Assembly: GCA_029267645.1 (NCBI GenBank)
Contig: JAJUIM010000099.1
Location: 1-7,051, forward strand
Direction: 5' to 3'
Source of the DNA: Microbacterium sp.
GTDB lineage: Bacteria > Actinomycetota > Actinomycetes > Actinomycetales > Microbacteriaceae
Length of the DNA stretch: 7,051 bases
Shown: piece by piece, positions 5,927 through 7,051 of the stretch
Layout of the letters: each line of letters opens with the position of its first letter
Numbering within the stretch: position 1 is the stretch's first letter
Position numbers and translations under genes: made by a program
The notes under the pieces: model-generated
What the model saw: only the letters and a program-made list of their open reading frames with translations
What the model was told of the DNA's origin: nothing
Database searches by the model: none

Positions 5927-6598
5927 ATGCCGAAATCTTCCCTGACCAGGCTTTTTTCGACCCAACATGCACGCCGCGGCGCGGGCATCCTCGCCTCCGC
6001 GGCTGCGATCGCGCTCGTCGCGACCGGCTGCGCAGGCGGTGCTGACGAGGCAGCCCCCTCGAGCGCCCGTGCCGAGCAGCCGAGCGCCGCTCCGAGCAGC
6101 CCTGCCGCTGCACCCTCGACCGCAGCCCCGTCGCAGGGGTCGCAGAGCGGATTCACGCTCGAGGGCGAGGGCAACCAGGCCCTCCTCAACGCGGTCGCGA
6201 CGGCCCTCGCCGCCGTCGAGGGCACGAGCGTGACGTCGGTCGACTCCGAGCGCCACGACACCGTGTGGGAGGTCGAGCTCACGGCCTCCGACGGCGCGAC
6301 GCAGATCGTCATCGTTTCGGCCGACGGCAGCACGATCGAACAGGGCCCGACGGCCGATGACGACGACGCCGAGGACCGCGCCGAGAACGCCGCGGCGCTC
6401 GAGGCGGCGAGCGTCGCCTACGACGAGGCGGTCGCCGCCGTCGAACAGGCGCAGCAGGGCGTGATCGCGCAGATCACGCTCGAGGAGGACGACGGCCGCG
6501 CCGTGTGGGAGGCCGACGTGCGCGACGGCCAGACCCAGTACGACGTGCAGATCGACGCCGCCACGGGCGAAGTGCTCTTCAGCCAGATCGACGACTGA
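5927..6598 (+). CDS. Secreted lipoprotein with two PepSY-like repeats
   Basis: A 223-residue predicted lipoprotein of unknown specific function. A basic N terminus (RRGAG near residues 16-20) leads into a hydrophobic stretch ILASAAAIALVATGC; Cys35 would be lipidated after cleavage by signal peptidase II (the lipobox is imperfect, with Ala at -3). A low-complexity linker rich in Ala, Ser and Pro (about 36-75) follows. Two related halves come next: about 82-140, with the core TVWEVELTASDGATQIVIVSADG, and about 162-223, with AVWEADVRDGQTQYDVQIDAATGEVL. Both fit the PepSY pattern of a helix followed by beta strands, seen in extracytoplasmic inhibitors and in proteins near two-component systems. 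An acidic stretch DDDDAED (144-150) separates them. The ATG start is supported by the leaderless promoter; an in-frame TTG at 5867 would lengthen the signal peptide unnaturally and lies upstream of the -10. Confidence 0.88.
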   Translation: MPKSSLTRLFSTQHARRGAGILASAAAIALVATGCAGGADEAAPSSARAEQPSAAPSSPAAAPSTAAPSQGSQSGFTLEGEGNQALLNAVATALAAVEGTSVTSVDSERHDTVWEVELTASDGATQIVIVSADGSTIEQGPTADDDDAEDRAENAAALEAASVAYDEAVAAVEQAQQGVIAQITLEEDDGRAVWEADVRDGQTQYDVQIDAATGEVLFSQIDD

Positions 6599-6616
6599 GG
6601 CGCGATTCCGGGGCGG

Positions 6617-6632
6617 GGCGCTCAGCAGCGCC
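6617..6632. terminator. Short GC hairpin at the convergent gene ends
   Basis: GGCGCT (6617-6622), the loop CAGC, and AGCGCC (6627-6632) form a perfect 6-base stem over the end of the GH114-like gene. It lies in the convergent junction, where a two-way terminator would be expected, but no T-run follows on either strand. It may act as a weak terminator or mean nothing. Confidence 0.25.
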
Positions 6633-7051
6633 GGTAGAGCGCGCCTGGCTCGTCGTGCGGCGCGAGTGCGCGGTCGCGCAGGATCGTGAGCGGCGCGCGA
6701 TCCTCCGCCGCGCACACGTCGGCGAAGGTCAGCCCCGCCTCCGCGAGCGCGTCGGGATACTCGATCTGCAGCACGCTGTCGCCGTACGCCTCGGCGTATG
6801 CGGCGCACTCGGCCCACGCGGCGCACTCCTCGACGACGGCGAAGTCAAATCCGAGCTCGGCGCGCGCCGTCGCGGCGACTTCGACGGCGTTCTTCTGCGC
6901 CGCGGCGAGGCCGACCTCGTGTGCGCGCACGGCGTACTCCTGCGCGAGCGCCTGCGCGCCCTCGGGATCGATCGCGTCGAACCGCGTCCACGTGTCGAGG
7001 TTGTCGAACTCGACGGCGTCGAACCCGGCCCGCGCGCACCCCTCGATGACG
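6622..7051 (-). CDS. GH114-like glycoside hydrolase (endo-alpha-1,4-polygalactosaminidase family), C-terminal part
   Basis: The frame is open to the right edge, so only the last 142 residues are visible and the true start is outside the window. The visible part begins VIEGCARAGFDAVEFDNLDTW and continues with RAHEVGLAAAQKNAVEVA and FDFAVVEECAAWAECAAY, then VLQIEYPD, ending TILRDRALAPHDEPGALYRRC. The order FDAVEFDNLD, then GL...KN, then DFAVVEEC...ECAAY, then a strand ending in EY matches what I know of GH114/TIM-barrel proteins annotated as endo-alpha-1,4-polygalactosaminidase, which act on galactosamine-containing polysaccharides. Acidic residues in FDNLD and EEC are likely active-site positions (family inference). 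A signal peptide would be expected beyond the edge. The gene converges on the lipoprotein gene with 23 bases between stop codons. The exact substrate is unknown. Confidence 0.8.
   Translation of the reverse strand, partial: VIEGCARAGFDAVEFDNLDTWTRFDAIDPEGAQALAQEYAVRAHEVGLAAAQKNAVEVAATARAELGFDFAVVEECAAWAECAAYAEAYGDSVLQIEYPDALAEAGLTFADVCAAEDRAPLTILRDRALAPHDEPGALYRRC

Overview
The window is about 70% GC and reads as an actinobacterial chromosome, most likely Micrococcales and close to Microbacteriaceae (inference from GC content, GTG starts, and protein similarity to known actinobacterial SigH/SigR, RsrA, AroA and RsgA). Coding density is near 95%. I see no insertion sequence, phage gene, CRISPR array, tRNA or rRNA. 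The left part holds a neighbourhood I know from other actinobacteria: the thiol-stress sigma factor and its anti-sigma factor near aroA and rsgA.

Layout. On the minus strand, reading leftward from about 2261, are an ECF sigma factor of the SigR/SigH type, its zinc-binding anti-sigma factor (4-base stop/start overlap) and an Eis-like N-acetyltransferase. On the plus strand, reading rightward from 2299, are aroA (EPSP synthase), rsgA (ribosome-assembly GTPase, 7 bases after aroA), a bcp-type peroxiredoxin, a TetR-family regulator and a secreted PepSY-type lipoprotein. A GH114-like (endo-alpha-1,4-polygalactosaminidase family) gene enters from the right edge on the minus strand and converges on the lipoprotein gene.

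How the parts fit. The sigma/anti-sigma pair is a redox switch: the anti-sigma factor holds sigma under reducing conditions and releases it when its thiols oxidise. The peroxiredoxin is a thiol-based peroxide scavenger that suits the same theme, although no SigH-type promoter is visible in front of it. AroA makes the aromatic amino-acid precursor EPSP, and RsgA matures the 30S subunit; these are housekeeping functions.

The most informative part is the sigma/aroA divergent region (about 2186-2320). A perfect GGAAT-N18-GTT SigR/SigH promoter faces the sigma gene and lies across the aroA start codon. It feeds an AGGAGG ribosome site in front of an upstream ATG that would give a 224-residue sigma. 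A second -10-like hexamer sits just before an internal ATG that would give a 200-residue sigma. This resembles the two-promoter, two-isoform arrangement known for Streptomyces sigR. Several genes here also carry a TAnnnT-type -10 hexamer 5-8 bases before the start codon, the layout of leaderless transcripts. I do not see an undescribed multi-gene system; the novelty is in the regulatory architecture.
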